A stretch of DNA of 64,000 nt from Armillaria gallica (GCA_037576215.1 JBANDB010000003.1:5332001-5396000); one strand, 5' to 3'; counted from the stretch's first letter, positions 35,060-46,130 are shown. Notes: a model not told the origin generated them from the sequence alone. Made by a program: numbers and translations.

Positions 35060-36682
35060 GTGAATCTTAACGTCCAACAGACAAGACCCCGTGCACCATG
35101 CCCATGGCCAAGACCTTCCCCCTCTAGTGGATCAACAAACCCACTAGCCCCTGGACAATCAAACTCCCAGTCCATTCAAACCGCTAGTAGACCGATCATG
35201 TCCGCTAGCACCCAAAAGATGCCTAGACCGACGTCTAGGGACACGCCCAAGTTTGATAGCGATGAGCCTGAGAACTTGCATCGTTTCCTTGGTCAGATGG
35301 AGGATTTATTCTCCGACTATAGCATCACCAACGACGACGAGAAGAAGAAGAAACTAGTGAGGTACACGGATGCACGTACTGAAGAAGAATGGCAAGCATT
35401 GGAGGAGTATGATGGTGGTACCTTCGCAGAGTTCAAGGATGTGATCTTGAAGAACTATCCAGAGGCAGCAGATGCAGAGACAGGCACTTGGGAGAGGCTC
35501 ACACGTATTTCATGTAAGTTCTTGAACCTTGGGGCTGACGAGCACGAGTTGTACCTGAAATTCAAGCGCAGGTTCTTGACTGAAGCCAAGAAACTACAGA
35601 AGCCTCCAGCGCTAGTCATGAACCGTGAACTAGTGGAAAAATTCACTGAGTTGTTGTCACCCACGTTTAAAGAAAACATTGCATTGCGATTGAGTATCAA
35701 GCGTGGAATCAAAAATGCAACAAGTGCTCCTGCCCCAGCTCCTGCTGCTGTTGCTGCACCTGTAGTCGTGAAACCCATCAAAAGACGGGAAGATATGCAC
35801 ACCCTTGAAGAGGTTGTTGCTGAAGCAGATGATATTGCTCTCAACAGCTCTACTAGTTACCTTCTGTCGGCGACTAGTGGAAGTGTATCATCGACCGGAG
35901 CCACTAGTGGTTCTGGAATCAAGGCAGAATTTAAAGATGTGAAGCAGCAAGTAGCTGCTTTACTTGATCACATTGATGTGAGTGAGAAACAGGCAAAGGA
36001 GCGTCAAGAACAAATATTGAAAGCCTTTCAACAAGGTGGAAATAATAGCTCCTCGTCTAGGCAATCACGACCTCAGAATGAACACTCGGGAGCGGGACCA
36101 AATGACAACTGCTGGTATGACTGGAAGCCTGGACATTATGTGAAGAATTGCCAGAACATCCAGAAGCATGTAGCAGAAGGTTTGTTGAAGCTCGTCAATA
36201 AGAAGTTCATGATGATAGACGGGACAGCTATCCTGCGCGAGCCAGCTCATCTCTGCTCAATGGATCATATGCTTGCATCGTTGAATAAAAGGCAAGAACA
36301 GATGTTCTGGGAAGATGTTAGTGGGCCCGCTGGTATATTCAATATCAACGTACCTGATAACACTTCCTTGTATGCGAACAAGCCTCGAGATGCTAGAGAC
36401 GAAGTAATTGACAAACTTCGCCAAGATCTGCAATATTGGCAGACTAGTACTCATGTTCCAACATCAGTTCAGCCTCAGTTGTTACAAGCACCTGTACCAT
36501 CTACTAGTAGTCAGCCAATGAATCAATCCTTTGACCCTAATGTGTTTTTGAACCAAATGAGGTCACTATTCAATCAGGCCGGTAGTCAGAATGCAACTAG
36601 TGGCCAGAACTTTGAAGGTCAGTATGTTGCCACACGCACTAGTGGTGGTGAGTCTTCCCAACAGGGTTTCGAAAGGGTCTGA
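35060..36682 (+). CDS. gag: Gypsy-A Gag
   Basis: An open frame of 540 codons. The true start is probably upstream, because the same frame continues to about 34850 (KAKGKVRATEPTQ) with one TAA; 35060 is a GTG and not a safe start. The capsid-like region is at residues 50-230 (DEPENLHRFLGQMEDLF, YDGGTFAEFKDVILKNYPEA, WERLTRI). A zinc-knuckle-like segment at about 36108-36150 reads CWYDWKPGHYVKNC: the second Cys of the usual CxxC is missing. The C-terminus is Gln/Ser/Asn-rich. The stop overlaps the next start as TGATG. Confidence 0.8.
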   Translation: MNLNVQQTRPRAPCPWPRPSPSSGSTNPLAPGQSNSQSIQTASRPIMSASTQKMPRPTSRDTPKFDSDEPENLHRFLGQMEDLFSDYSITNDDEKKKKLVRYTDARTEEEWQALEEYDGGTFAEFKDVILKNYPEAADAETGTWERLTRISCKFLNLGADEHELYLKFKRRFLTEAKKLQKPPALVMNRELVEKFTELLSPTFKENIALRLSIKRGIKNATSAPAPAPAAVAAPVVVKPIKRREDMHTLEEVVAEADDIALNSSTSYLLSATSGSVSSTGATSGSGIKAEFKDVKQQVAALLDHIDVSEKQAKERQEQILKAFQQGGNNSSSSRQSRPQNEHSGAGPNDNCWYDWKPGHYVKNCQNIQKHVAEGLLKLVNKKFMMIDGTAILREPAHLCSMDHMLASLNKRQEQMFWEDVSGPAGIFNINVPDNTSLYANKPRDARDEVIDKLRQDLQYWQTSTHVPTSVQPQLLQAPVPSTSSQPMNQSFDPNVFLNQMRSLFNQAGSQNATSGQNFEGQYVATRTSGGESSQQGFERV

Positions 36683-37950
36683 TGAAGGCTATGGGGAAGA
36701 ATAAGTTGATCCCTATGACTATTCCCCATAAACAGCCGGAGGACCATTTTAAAAACCAACCAAAGGGAACTGAACCGAAGAAATACGTAAAGAAAGTGAT
36801 TGAACCAGTGTCTGAAGAATCTGAAGAATCTGAAAACGAAATACCAGTACCGAGAGTACCCACTAGTAAGAAACCGGTTACTGTAGAAGATGCTAGTGAT
36901 GATGAGGATGAGGCCCCACACCGAGAACTACCTTTTAGGAAAGTTCCGAGTGTAAGTTTCACGCCCCTTCCCTCAGATAGTGCAAACAAAAAGAAAACTA
37001 AAGTAAGATTCAATGAATCCAAAGCACCAGCATATAAATATACGGTGCCTATCCATAAGGAAGGTAGAGTGCAGGATGTCGCATCTAAAGTACTGAAAAC
37101 ACCTATTGTGTTGAATGCAGAAGAACTTATGGATCTGTCAGAGCCATTAAGGAAAGAGATCGCTAAGTTGATGGCTAAGAAAAGAATTTTGATGCAGCCA
37201 GTGACTGAACAGATGTATAGTGTGGGGGAGACTCAACCTGAGTCTGACCCGTTGCCATTTAATGAGACTAGTGATGAAGAAGACACGACTAGTGAGGATT
37301 TGTCCTTGAAGTCTGACACGATTGACATCCGTGACTTGCTATCTGGGATGTTTATGGCTGCGCAATTCAATGTTGGCTTGATACCAGCTGGCTCTCTAAT
37401 TATGTCCGACCCGTATCTTCAGTATCTTGACTCACTAGTGCCAGGAGAAAAGCCTAAGCAGGTAATAGTCGCGAAAGACTCGGCTAGTCTGCGAGCTGTG
37501 TATCCAGTAATCAATGGCGCAGGCGAAGAAGAAAGTGTAGTTGACGGAGGCTTGCAGATAGTATTGATGGCTAGTATGATAGCAACCAAGCTCAGAGTAG
37601 CTTGGGATCCTGACATTACCATCCATATGCAGAGTGTGAATGGTCAACTAGAGAAAACCTTAGGGCTAGCGAGGAATGTTCCGTTCCTTTTCAATGATAT
37701 CACTGTGTACTTGCAAATACACATCATTGCTAGTCCAGCATATAAAGTACTACTAGGATGTCCGTTTGATGTCCTCACTGAGAGTGTGATCAGGAATCAC
37801 GCAGACGGTGGCCAAATCATTACTATCACTGATCCAAACACTGGTCGAAGGTGCACTATTCCAACCTTCTTGAGGGGTGCGCCTCCTCGGGTTGCAAAAG
37901 CTGTTCCTAAGGCTACTGAAGAGGGTTTTCATTTGAACTTGATGAATTGA
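36682..37950 (+). CDS. Gypsy-A ORF2 with aspartic-protease-like domain
   Basis: A frame of 422 codons is open from the ATG at 36682, which shares its A with the gag stop. The N-terminal half is charged (KKYVKKVIEPVSEESEESE) with the segment DLSEPLRKEIAKLMAKKRIL. The retropepsin-like domain is at about 37530-37880: LGLARNVPFLFNDITVYLQI then SPAYKVLLGCPFDVLTESV. The active site that should read Asp-Ser/Thr-Gly is VVDGGLQ, so the hydroxyl residue is replaced by Gly and the protease may be inactive. The ORF ends in TGA overlapping the next ATG (TGATG at 37948-37952). Confidence 0.8.
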   Translation: MKAMGKNKLIPMTIPHKQPEDHFKNQPKGTEPKKYVKKVIEPVSEESEESENEIPVPRVPTSKKPVTVEDASDDEDEAPHRELPFRKVPSVSFTPLPSDSANKKKTKVRFNESKAPAYKYTVPIHKEGRVQDVASKVLKTPIVLNAEELMDLSEPLRKEIAKLMAKKRILMQPVTEQMYSVGETQPESDPLPFNETSDEEDTTSEDLSLKSDTIDIRDLLSGMFMAAQFNVGLIPAGSLIMSDPYLQYLDSLVPGEKPKQVIVAKDSASLRAVYPVINGAGEEESVVDGGLQIVLMASMIATKLRVAWDPDITIHMQSVNGQLEKTLGLARNVPFLFNDITVYLQIHIIASPAYKVLLGCPFDVLTESVIRNHADGGQIITITDPNTGRRCTIPTFLRGAPPRVAKAVPKATEEGFHLNLMN

Positions 37951-40442
37951 TGAACAATCAAGGAGAGTTAGCCCTGCAAATCATGCAGACTAGTGATGGT
38001 AAGTTTGAGATTGAAGGCTATATGAAGCCAAAAGAAGGCGCTAGTTTCTCAGAGAAAGAGCTACGTGACAGCTTCCTCATGGCTTCGATGGCTAGCAAAG
38101 AAAACCTTTTGCAAGATGAGCAAGCCAAGGGACTATTGAACTCTTACTTCCAAGGTAAGGTAGTTCCAGAAGGCTATAAAATGCAATATCATGTGTGCGA
38201 GCACACTAGTGATGGCTCTCCATTACTAGATGATACTGAAATCCCAATCTATAATGTACTAGTTGATAACTTGTGTGCAAAATCAAAGACTAGCCAACCT
38301 ACAAAGAAAAAGACGGCACTAGTCCCCGGTTTTGAGCACCTTGGTGTGCGCATGAAGAGCCCCGACTTTAAGCCAGTCACAGTGCTCGCTAGTAAGAAAT
38401 ATAAGCCTGTGGCACTAAAAGTAAAGCCACTATTAGGCAATCTGCCAGACAAGTTTTGAATAGTGAGAGACATTAAGGGTGATCCCCTCAAGGACATCCC
38501 ACTATTGAGCACTAGCCCGCCAGAATATGTGCCTACAGCATGCTATACCCCTGAAAGAAAAGCTAAGATTGACGAAAACCATCCAGAAGGATTTCTATGG
38601 CCAGAAGAGCGCAAGCTAATGCACCATTTTATGACTATCCAAGAGCAAGCTTTTGCTTGGGATGACACGGAACGTGGGCATTTCTGAGAGGACTTCTTCC
38701 TGCCAATAGATATTCCTGTAGTACCGCACACTCCATGGGTTTTGAAGAATATCCCCATCCCATCTGGAATCTATGAGGAAGTCTGTCGGATTATTAAATT
38801 CAAGATCGACGCTGGTGTATATGAGCCATCTAATTCCTCCTACAGATTGAGGTGGTTCTGTGTAATTAAGAAAGATGGTAAAAGTCTTCGACTAGTGCAT
38901 AGTTTGGGGCCTCTGAATGCAGTGGCTATCGCGCATTCTGGGATTCTGCCGGCCACAGATGAACTATCCGAGCATTTTGCAGGAAGAGCGTGTGGAGGGT
39001 GTTTGGACCTGTATGTTGGATATGACAAGCAAGATATCGCTATTGGATCCAGAGACTATACTACGTTCCAAACTCCTTTCGGTTTGATGCGACTAGTGAA
39101 ATTACCAATGGGTTGGACTAATTCAGTACCAATATTCCATGAAGATGTAACGCATATCCTACGAGAAGAAATACCACATGTCACTCATCCCTATATCGAT
39201 GATGTACCTGTACGAGGGCCCAAAACTTGCTATGAAACTGAGGATGGGGGCTTTGAGACTATCCCAGAAAACCCTGGGATTCATCATTTTGTATGGGAAC
39301 ATATGCAGAACATGAATCGAGTGGTTCAACAGATGAAATATTGTGGAGGTACCTTCTCTGGACCTAAGATGTTCTTGTGTGTTGAGGAAATGATGGTGGT
39401 TGGTCATCTATGCATGTATGAAGGAAGAAAAATCGAACCTGATAGAGCTGGAGTCATCAGTCGTTGGGGTCCTTGCCAGCACCTAACGGATGTATGAGCC
39501 TTCCTGGGCACTTGTGGAGTCTGTCAAAAGTTTATAAGGGACTATTCGAAGATAGCGGAACCGCTAGTCAAGTTGACGCGACTCAATGTACCCTTCGAGT
39601 GGGAGACTGAACAGCAGCTAGCCATGGACAAGCTCAAGCATGCAGTCGTGACTAGTCCGGCTATTCAACCAATTGACCTCACTAGTGATGCAGAAGTGGG
39701 TCTATGCGTTGATACTTTGTACAAAGCTGTTGGATTCTACATCTATCAAGTCAATGAGAAGGATCCTACTAAGTGCTATTATGTGCGCTTTGGCTCGATC
39801 ACTATGACCGAAAGGGAAGTGCGGTTTTCACAGCCCAAACGCGAGTTGTATGGACTATTGCGAGCTTTAAAGGCTTGTCAGTATTGGCTTATTGGAATTC
39901 ACAACTTAGTGGTTGAAACTGATGCGCAGTACATTAAGGGTATGCTAAGCAACCCCGGAATGGGACCAAATGCCACTATCAATCATTGGATAGAGGATAT
40001 CTTGATGTTTCATTTCACCCTTCGACATGTGAAAGGTAGTACTTTCCCTGCTGACGGACTATCGAGGCGAGATGCGCAACCTGGTAATGAGATCCATCCT
40101 GACTTGGAGGATTACGAGCTAGAGGACCATGGCCCTTTGCAGTTTGAAGTAGTGGAAGAGACTAGGGAGCTGCCGAAAGAACTAGAGGAATTTAAGAATG
40201 AAATTGATAGTCGAGGTGGCTACCTGCACGCACTAGCCACTGGTATCGATGATTTTTCTGTAGAATTGGACGAAGCATGCTCTCGTGAACTAGAACTCAG
40301 AAATCTTTACTTAGCACAGGAGAAAACCAATGAAACCATATGCCAGTTCTTGAAAGCGACTCCACTCATTCCTGATCTCGAGTATAAGTTCGATCCTAAC
40401 AAAAGAGAGGACTACCCAGAGAAACAACTAGTAGTGGACTAG
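37950..40442 (+). pseudogene. pol: Gypsy-A Pol: reverse transcriptase and RNase H
   Basis: The frame starts at the ATG overlapping the ORF2 stop and is open apart from TGA at 38457, 38685 and 39495 and TAG at 40440. Reverse transcriptase motifs are FCVIKKDGKSLRLVHSLGPL, TTFQTPFGLMRLVKLPMGWT and the catalytic PYIDDVPV at about 39191. RNase H follows with LCVDTLYKAVGFYIYQV, SQPKRELYGLLRALKA and VVETDAQYIKGML. The DGLSRRDAQPG motif ends the domain near 40080. The lineage is the gypsy clade lacking a chromodomain that is widespread in Agaricomycetes. With only a few point stops it is relatively young. Confidence 0.85.
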
Positions 40443-40477
40443 CGCAAGATGGATGGCTGCCACATATCAGGACTTAG

Positions 40478-42004
40478 TTGAGGAACCCTAGACACTGGCC
40501 AGAAGGACTTAACGACAAGCAGTACTTGACTTTCAAGCAGTACTGCCGTAACTTCTTCTTGGACAAAGAAGGCAGACTATATAGATGCAGTACTGAAGGA
40601 GACCACCGGCTAGTAGTGGATAAAGAGCATCGAATGCATATGATGAGATCAGCACACGACTCGTTAGGACATAGAGGCTTTTACATGACTAAGTCACTGT
40701 TGGAGCAACGGTTTTGGTGGCCAGAGTTGGAACGAGACGTCAGTTGGTATGTCAAGTCTTGTCATTTATGTCAAGTCAGACAGAAGACTATGGTCCATAT
40801 TCCACCCTCTGTCACCAAAACACCTTCACTATTCCAGAAAGTACACTGTGATACTATGGTTATGACCCCGGTTTCTAATAAGTGCAGGTATATAGTTCAT
40901 GCACACGATTCGTTATTGTCTTGGCCAGAAGCAAGGGCCTTACAGCAAGAAAATGCTAAAGCAATTGTGGTTTGGTTCTTTGAGGATGTCATATGCAGGT
41001 GGGGCTGTCCCAACAAAATAGTAACTGATAACAGTGGACCTTGGGTTGCAGTTATACAGTGGCTAAGTGACAAGTATGGCATCACCGGCATAAAGATCAC
41101 TCCTTACAACTTGCAAGCGAATGGAAAAATTGAAAGAGGCCATTGGGACATTCGTCAATCACTATTTAAGGCAACTAGTGGCAACCCAAAGAAGTGGTTT
41201 TACTTCCTACCGCATGTGTTGTGGGCAGACCGTATCACTATCAAACGCGGTACCGGTTGCTCACCATATTTCATGGCACTAGGCGCACATCCAATAGTAC
41301 CCCTTGACGTAGTTGAAGCTACTTGGCTAGTCAAGCCCCCAAGTGGAATCTTGAGCACCGAAGACCTTATTTGTATGAGGGTGACAGCACTAGCCAAGCA
41401 CGCTAAACATGTAATGGCCATGCGACAGAAAATTAATAAGAATAAGCTCGATACTGTACTACACTACCAATGCGAGCACAAGGCCACTATCGTCGATTAC
41501 GACTTCAAACCAGGTCGACTAGTGCTTATGCGGAACACATGAGTCGAGGAAAGTCTCGATAGCAAGATGGAGCCGAGGTACTTGGGACCACTAGTCATTA
41601 TCAGAAGGACTAGGGGTGGTTCTTATGTCTTAGCAGAGTTGGATGGATCTCTAGTGGGCAGCACAGTCGCTCAGTTTAGAGTAATTCCATACCATGCGAG
41701 GCATAGTATTGAGTTACCCACGAAAATTCATGATTTGATCGATGTAAGTCCCCAAACTCTTAAGGAGTTGGTGACTAGTGACGAGTCTGTCCCAACAGAA
41801 TATCACTATCGACCCTTAGGCAAGAAACTATATGGTATAGACCGAGTTAGGCTGCAACAGAGCGACACTAGTGAGTCTGACAGCGAAGATTCAGGTTCAG
41901 AGGCCGAAGGATACCTTCAGCTGGACGAATATGATAGCAATAGTGATGAAGACAATGAAGTCCCCATCACTAGTCAACTTAGAAGCTCAAAAACTGCAGG
42001 CTAG
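40478..42004 (+). pseudogene. pol: Gypsy-A integrase
   Basis: The frame is displaced relative to the reverse transcriptase frame, with a break at about 40440-40478. The HHCC zinc domain reads HDSLGHRGFYMTKSLLEQR and CHLCQVRQ. Catalytic residues lie in HCDTMVM, IVTDNSGPW and QANGKIERGHWDIRQ. A TGA at 41540 separates the last part, MEPRYLGPLVIIRRTRGGSY, which continues in the same frame to the acidic tail ending at 42004. No chromodomain is present. Confidence 0.85.
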
Positions 42005-42149
42005 AACGGTCAAACACACTTTATATTGCTAAGTAACGATGGTGTGTGCTAGATACTGTATCTAAGCAGTTGGAAATTATGAGAAACGACAGACTAGTGA
42101 TTGAAAACTTTTATATATGGCAACTAGTGACTGTTCCGAATGACTGGTA

Positions 42150-43223
42150 CTAGTCAATCTTGGAACTAGAAGCAACGGGAGCTGGAGATTTGTCTTCCAT
42201 AGGTACCGGGAGACAACTTTCGAGCTGCTTGACGACTTGGCCATGATGAGTGACCACAAACTCACGGTACTTGAGCAAGTACTCGATCTTGTGGGTCGTA
42301 GCGATCACGTCATTGTGAAGATCAGCCTCTCTAGAGTGCAAAACGCTCTCGGAAGGATTGACATGATCTCCAGCACTGACTAGCGTGGCCGCAGCGTCGA
42401 CAGTGCTCTGACTAGCCTTGTTGTTGATAGCTAAGTCAGCCACTAGTAAAAGAAAGAAGGTCAATAGCGCATCACAAAGCTCACTAGTAAGCACATACCA
42501 GCAATAGTGAAAGGGGAATCCTTGAAAGCATGGTCAGCTGAGGCACGAGGACGCTTCCTGGCTTGGATAGCAGCCTTGTTGGCCTTCCCTTTGGCGATAA
42601 TCACTTCGGCAGCCTGGTAATTGTGTAAAGATGAGTCAAAGTCAGCTACTAGTGATATAAAATCACCTGAATAGCCTCGGCACGACGCTCTGCCTTCTCC
42701 TTTGCCCTCTGAAAGAAAACCTTAGACTAGTTTACCGGAAGTAGGGTCACGATTGACAATGACGTCGACATCTTCGTCGATATTCATCTGTTCAAACTGT
42801 GAAATGACGGTGTCAGCCTTGCGACGAACAGTAGCTAAGATAAACAATACCGAGTCAGTTTCCTGCGGTGCATTGGAAGCATCAGGATTACCCATGACCG
42901 TATCCTCCTCGGTTGCTGCGACAACACTAGCCTCTTCATCGGATGAGTCCTTGACAATAGCCCATGACTTAGCAAGACGATGGCTTCGTTTGGCAGGCTA
43001 ATGGTCGAAACAGTCAGTCAGAAAGCGAAAGAACAATCACTAGTGAGGTACTCACTGCCTTGGAAGTCTTAGCCTTGCCACTAGTGGCCACGGTTTTGGC
43101 GGGAGCAGCAGGAGCAGGATCAGGAGCAGAAGGAGTGGTAACAGTGGCAATAGCATTCGCTAGAGCCGCTGCCCACTTTTTGTGCTCGCTATGAATAGTC
43201 CCAGTAAAGGAATGACAGGCCAT
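42150..43223 (-). pseudogene. Antisense accessory gene of Gypsy-A, spliced, 5' end cut by R3
   Basis: The gene lies on the opposite strand downstream of integrase. The first visible exon (ending at 43056) encodes HSEHKKWAAALANAIATV and an Ala/Pro/Thr-rich linker. GT-AG introns are 43055-42998 (58 nt), 42666-42614 (53 nt) and 42499-42443 (57 nt); the exon at 42708-42667 reads RAKEKAERRAEAIQ, and the next joins in frame. A further junction near 42735-42709 is unresolved (only 27 nt between GT and AG). The last exon (KIEYLLKYREFVVTHHGQVV) ends at a TAG at 42150. Two of the introns contain ACTAGT in full and the first contains it too. The protein is small and charged, with an acidic middle (SSDEEASVVAATEED) and no recognised domain. 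The start lies at the junction with R3, so the N-terminus may be lost. Confidence 0.65.
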
Positions 43224-46130
43224 GCTGTAGATTTTGGTCAAATTTCAATGCTGCTCAGCAGAGGAGCTGATTGCAAAATCAATGCAGATTGCCAAAGCAG
43301 CCATTTTGGGCAATAGGGCAGGCCATTAGCTAATCTAAAAATAGTTGGTTTGGGCACTGGCTCAGCCTGCGCTGAAATTCACACCCTCCTGCTCATTTCT
43401 TGGGTCCCCCCAAAAAATTGCAGATCCTAAAAATAATATTTGATATTCTGATACCACTTGCGTGGCTACCCATGGCTTATTTTGGCTGGATGCGTCCGCA
43501 CACGCTTGGATGTGCTTACCGTGGGAATATCTCATTCCCAAATTGGTTGGCTCACGATTTTTGAAAGCAGGCATAATTTTGGGTATAGCAGACAGTAGAT
43601 TTCTCTTGGCTTTAAAATAGAATGTGTATGACATTTAAATCTGCTTATATTTACCTTCTTATAACCTTGTAACACACTAATAGTCAGTGAAAACAACATT
43701 TCGATGAGTCTGGAGTTTGCTGGAAAACCATGAATTTAGGTGCTCTAGACGATAGCTCATAATTGTACTGTCACAAAGCTCTTCCAGCCCTCGAAATTAC
43801 ACTGCTCAGTGTCTATATGCCGGTTATCATTTGATTAGTTATTTTTCTAGCTATATTTCCCCTCCCATGGATCATTACATGTGAATAATGATGAAAATTC
43901 CATGTTTATAACCTTTTGAAGGCCATATACCATACTACACGTTCAAATTAGAGTGAACTCCAAAGAAAATTATGTTTTACAATGCCTTAGATTATTATGT
44001 GCTTCAAAATGTATGTACCCTGGCACTGACAAGTTTTGGTCAGACGAACGTTCACGAAATGAGGGCACAGCCCAATGGTGCATTGCTTTACTCAAGCAAT
44101 TATGTGGATAACCAGGTCTACGCTACGAGATCGCCATGGATCGGACACTTAGATTATATGGTAAAATACATAATAGTGCTTATGGGACTCATCCGACTTT
44201 GTGTTACGGTACAGGGAACTGCGAATTAAAGGTATATACCAGCAAACATTCAAAAATGAGGTTTTTATACAATAAAATGCATTTTAGTCATGATTTGAAG
44301 CATTTAATATACAGAAGTTAGTCTAAGCATACACACTACTATAATAACAATATATTCTGACAGTTTCTGGGGCCTCAGAGTGGATGTTTCGAGCAGAGGA
44401 TACATTCCAAGGATGCATTTGCTCGCTCGATCACACCGGACCATAAATCTGCGAGCTGATTGAGTGGCTGTGCAGCTTCTTTTTTGCTCATGAACTGTCA
44501 TCACCTCTCATCTCTACGCCCACGCCGCCTGCAAATTGAGTTGTATTTGTGCATTAAAGGTATGTTTTGCTTATTCTATTACTTCTTACTTTATTTCAGG
44601 TCTTTTTTGTGCATCCGGCAGCCCCAAGAGCCCTGGATTGCGTGTATCCTCCCCTCGCACACCCACGTAAGCCCTTGAACGAGGCAGTACCACACGACGA
44701 CATCTCAGATGACAGCCCTGGAGAGCACTGCACTCGCCAACGCTGATTACCCCCACTGACACCCGCCAGGGGCCACGAACCCGGCCTAAATTCGCAATCC
44801 CGCCGCCCCAGCACCTTCTACAACGACATCGGGGCTAATCGCCGCTGCACACGAAATCCACACAGAGCACAACGAGGACGACGACTAGGAGGATGGGTGG
44901 CTTCATACTGCGAGGCATGGCCCTGCCGCTGTCCTATGGAGTGCTCACCCAGAAGGAGGTGAAAGACGGAGGATCCAGGAGGGCGGGAGACGTCAAGCGG
45001 GATGGTGGGATGAAGATCGGGATGCCGACGCCGAATGACAGCGACGACAAGCACGCCCTTTTGAGCATTGAAGGAAGACACGAGGGCTCAAGGAATGCGC
45101 TAGGAATCAAGGTCGTACAATGTTTCACCCACCCACCACTGCCTGCCCCGCCGAACACCAACATCGGCATCCCCTGCTCCACCCACACACCCTAGCAACC
45201 CCAGAGTCATGGATCCCCCCTTATTTAGGCGGAGGAACACGACTCTGCCATGTGCCACTGCCCTCATTGCTCCTGTCGCTGGGAATCACTATCTCATCCC
45301 CATACCTGCCTTTTCCACCCCATACCCGCTCCTACAGCGTAGCCACCACATCCCAGTCCTTGTCACCACCGTTTATAATGTCGGGGAATCCAACGGCAAG
45401 CTCCTTTCTCACCTGGGACCGCGTCATCGCCATGAAAACAGGCACCAGCACCTCCCCGCCTCTCTTTCCCATCCTACTGACGTCCTGTCCCATCCTACCA
45501 CTCAAAAACCGCTCGCTTGGACGTACAGGGACCATGTCCTGCTGTCAACGATGCTCGCGATGCCCGCTGTCGACACCTGCATCCACTGTGCCCAATTTAT
45601 GGGCGGCAATTTTTTTTATTTCTAAATATTGAATAATAGATCCTATGTATAGTACCAGATCGGTTGAATTTATGTGGTCTGTTGGTGCAGCTGTTAAAGT
45701 TCCAGTCAATTATGCTGCTTTGCTTAATGATGTGACTTGTGTTCAATTCTTAATGGGTGCAAATTTTTGCTGTGTACGTACTCAATTGGCAGCCAAAAAA
45801 AAGGTAATCCAAACATTCAATGTCGAATCCATCCAATGTTGGCTGCATGACATTGGGCTACCACCCCATATGGGTTTGAATATATTTTTCATGTTTAGTT
45901 CACCTTTTTTTTGACCCACCCAGTGAGCACAGGTCCCGGAAACTGAGCTGCATCTGCAACCAGGACTCAAAATGAGCCAGTTGGCCAAAATAGGATGTGG
46001 CAGTGTATGACCTAGCTGTGCAAACCAGTCATATATGGCCCAATAGGTGCCTATGCTAATAAGCATTCTGTGTGCAATTCACTCTGATTGCTGATTAGCA
46101 TAGGCAATGGCCTTTCTGTGCAGCATGGGG
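43216..46130. mobile_element. R3 element, copy 1 (about 2.9 kb)
   Basis: The ends resemble each other: CAGGCCATGCTGTAG at 43216 and the reverse complement of GCAGCATGGGG at 46130. It shares ordered blocks with 58514-61973: TTTTGGCTGGATGCG, GTTTCGAGCA...TTGCTCGCTCGATC, the intron-like GTATGTTTTG region, GGCAGCCCCAAGAGC, GGGATGAAGATCGGGATG, and a CACCCA(C/T)...GTGAGCA block near the right end. A GC-rich core spans about 44600-45560 between AT-rich arms. The two flanks belong to different elements (Gypsy-A left, Gypsy-3 right), so no target duplication is seen. Confidence 0.6.
44893..45195 (+). CDS. R3 copy 1 ORF with conserved GGMKIGM peptide
   Basis: This 100-codon frame contains GGMKIGMPTPND, a later SIEG, then FTHPPLPAPP and IGIP. 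The second R3 copy carries GGMKIGMLTAND, TIEG, FQTPPCPPLPTP and IGVP in the same order at 61200-61390. Conservation of order in two diverged copies hints at a former protein-coding exon. No known domain. It may be one exon of a larger gene. Confidence 0.4.
   Translation: MGGFILRGMALPLSYGVLTQKEVKDGGSRRAGDVKRDGGMKIGMPTPNDSDDKHALLSIEGRHEGSRNALGIKVVQCFTHPPLPAPPNTNIGIPCSTHTP

Larger units (their letters stand above)
33384..43215 (+). mobile_element. Gypsy-A: ACTAGT-rich Ty3/gypsy element, 3' end missing
   Basis: The order is LTR (to 34611), leader, gag, protease ORF, reverse transcriptase, RNase H, integrase and an antisense spliced gene. No 3' LTR is present: the antisense gene runs directly into the R3 element at about 43216. 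I count roughly fifty ACTAGT hexamers by eye over about 9.8 kb, spread over LTR, coding and intron sequence. The exact 5' LTR start could not be fixed; it lies between 33384 and about 33450. Confidence 0.8.

Noticed and set aside
42709..42735. A 27-nt intron in the Gypsy-A antisense gene.
   Set aside because: It is too short for fungal splicing and would not keep phase; the junction is left unresolved.
33440..43100. ACTAGT density as a cloning or assembly artefact (it is a common cloning site).
   Set aside because: The words are embedded in varied contexts within coherent protein frames and in an independent older LTR copy at 49151-49568, which an artefact would not produce.
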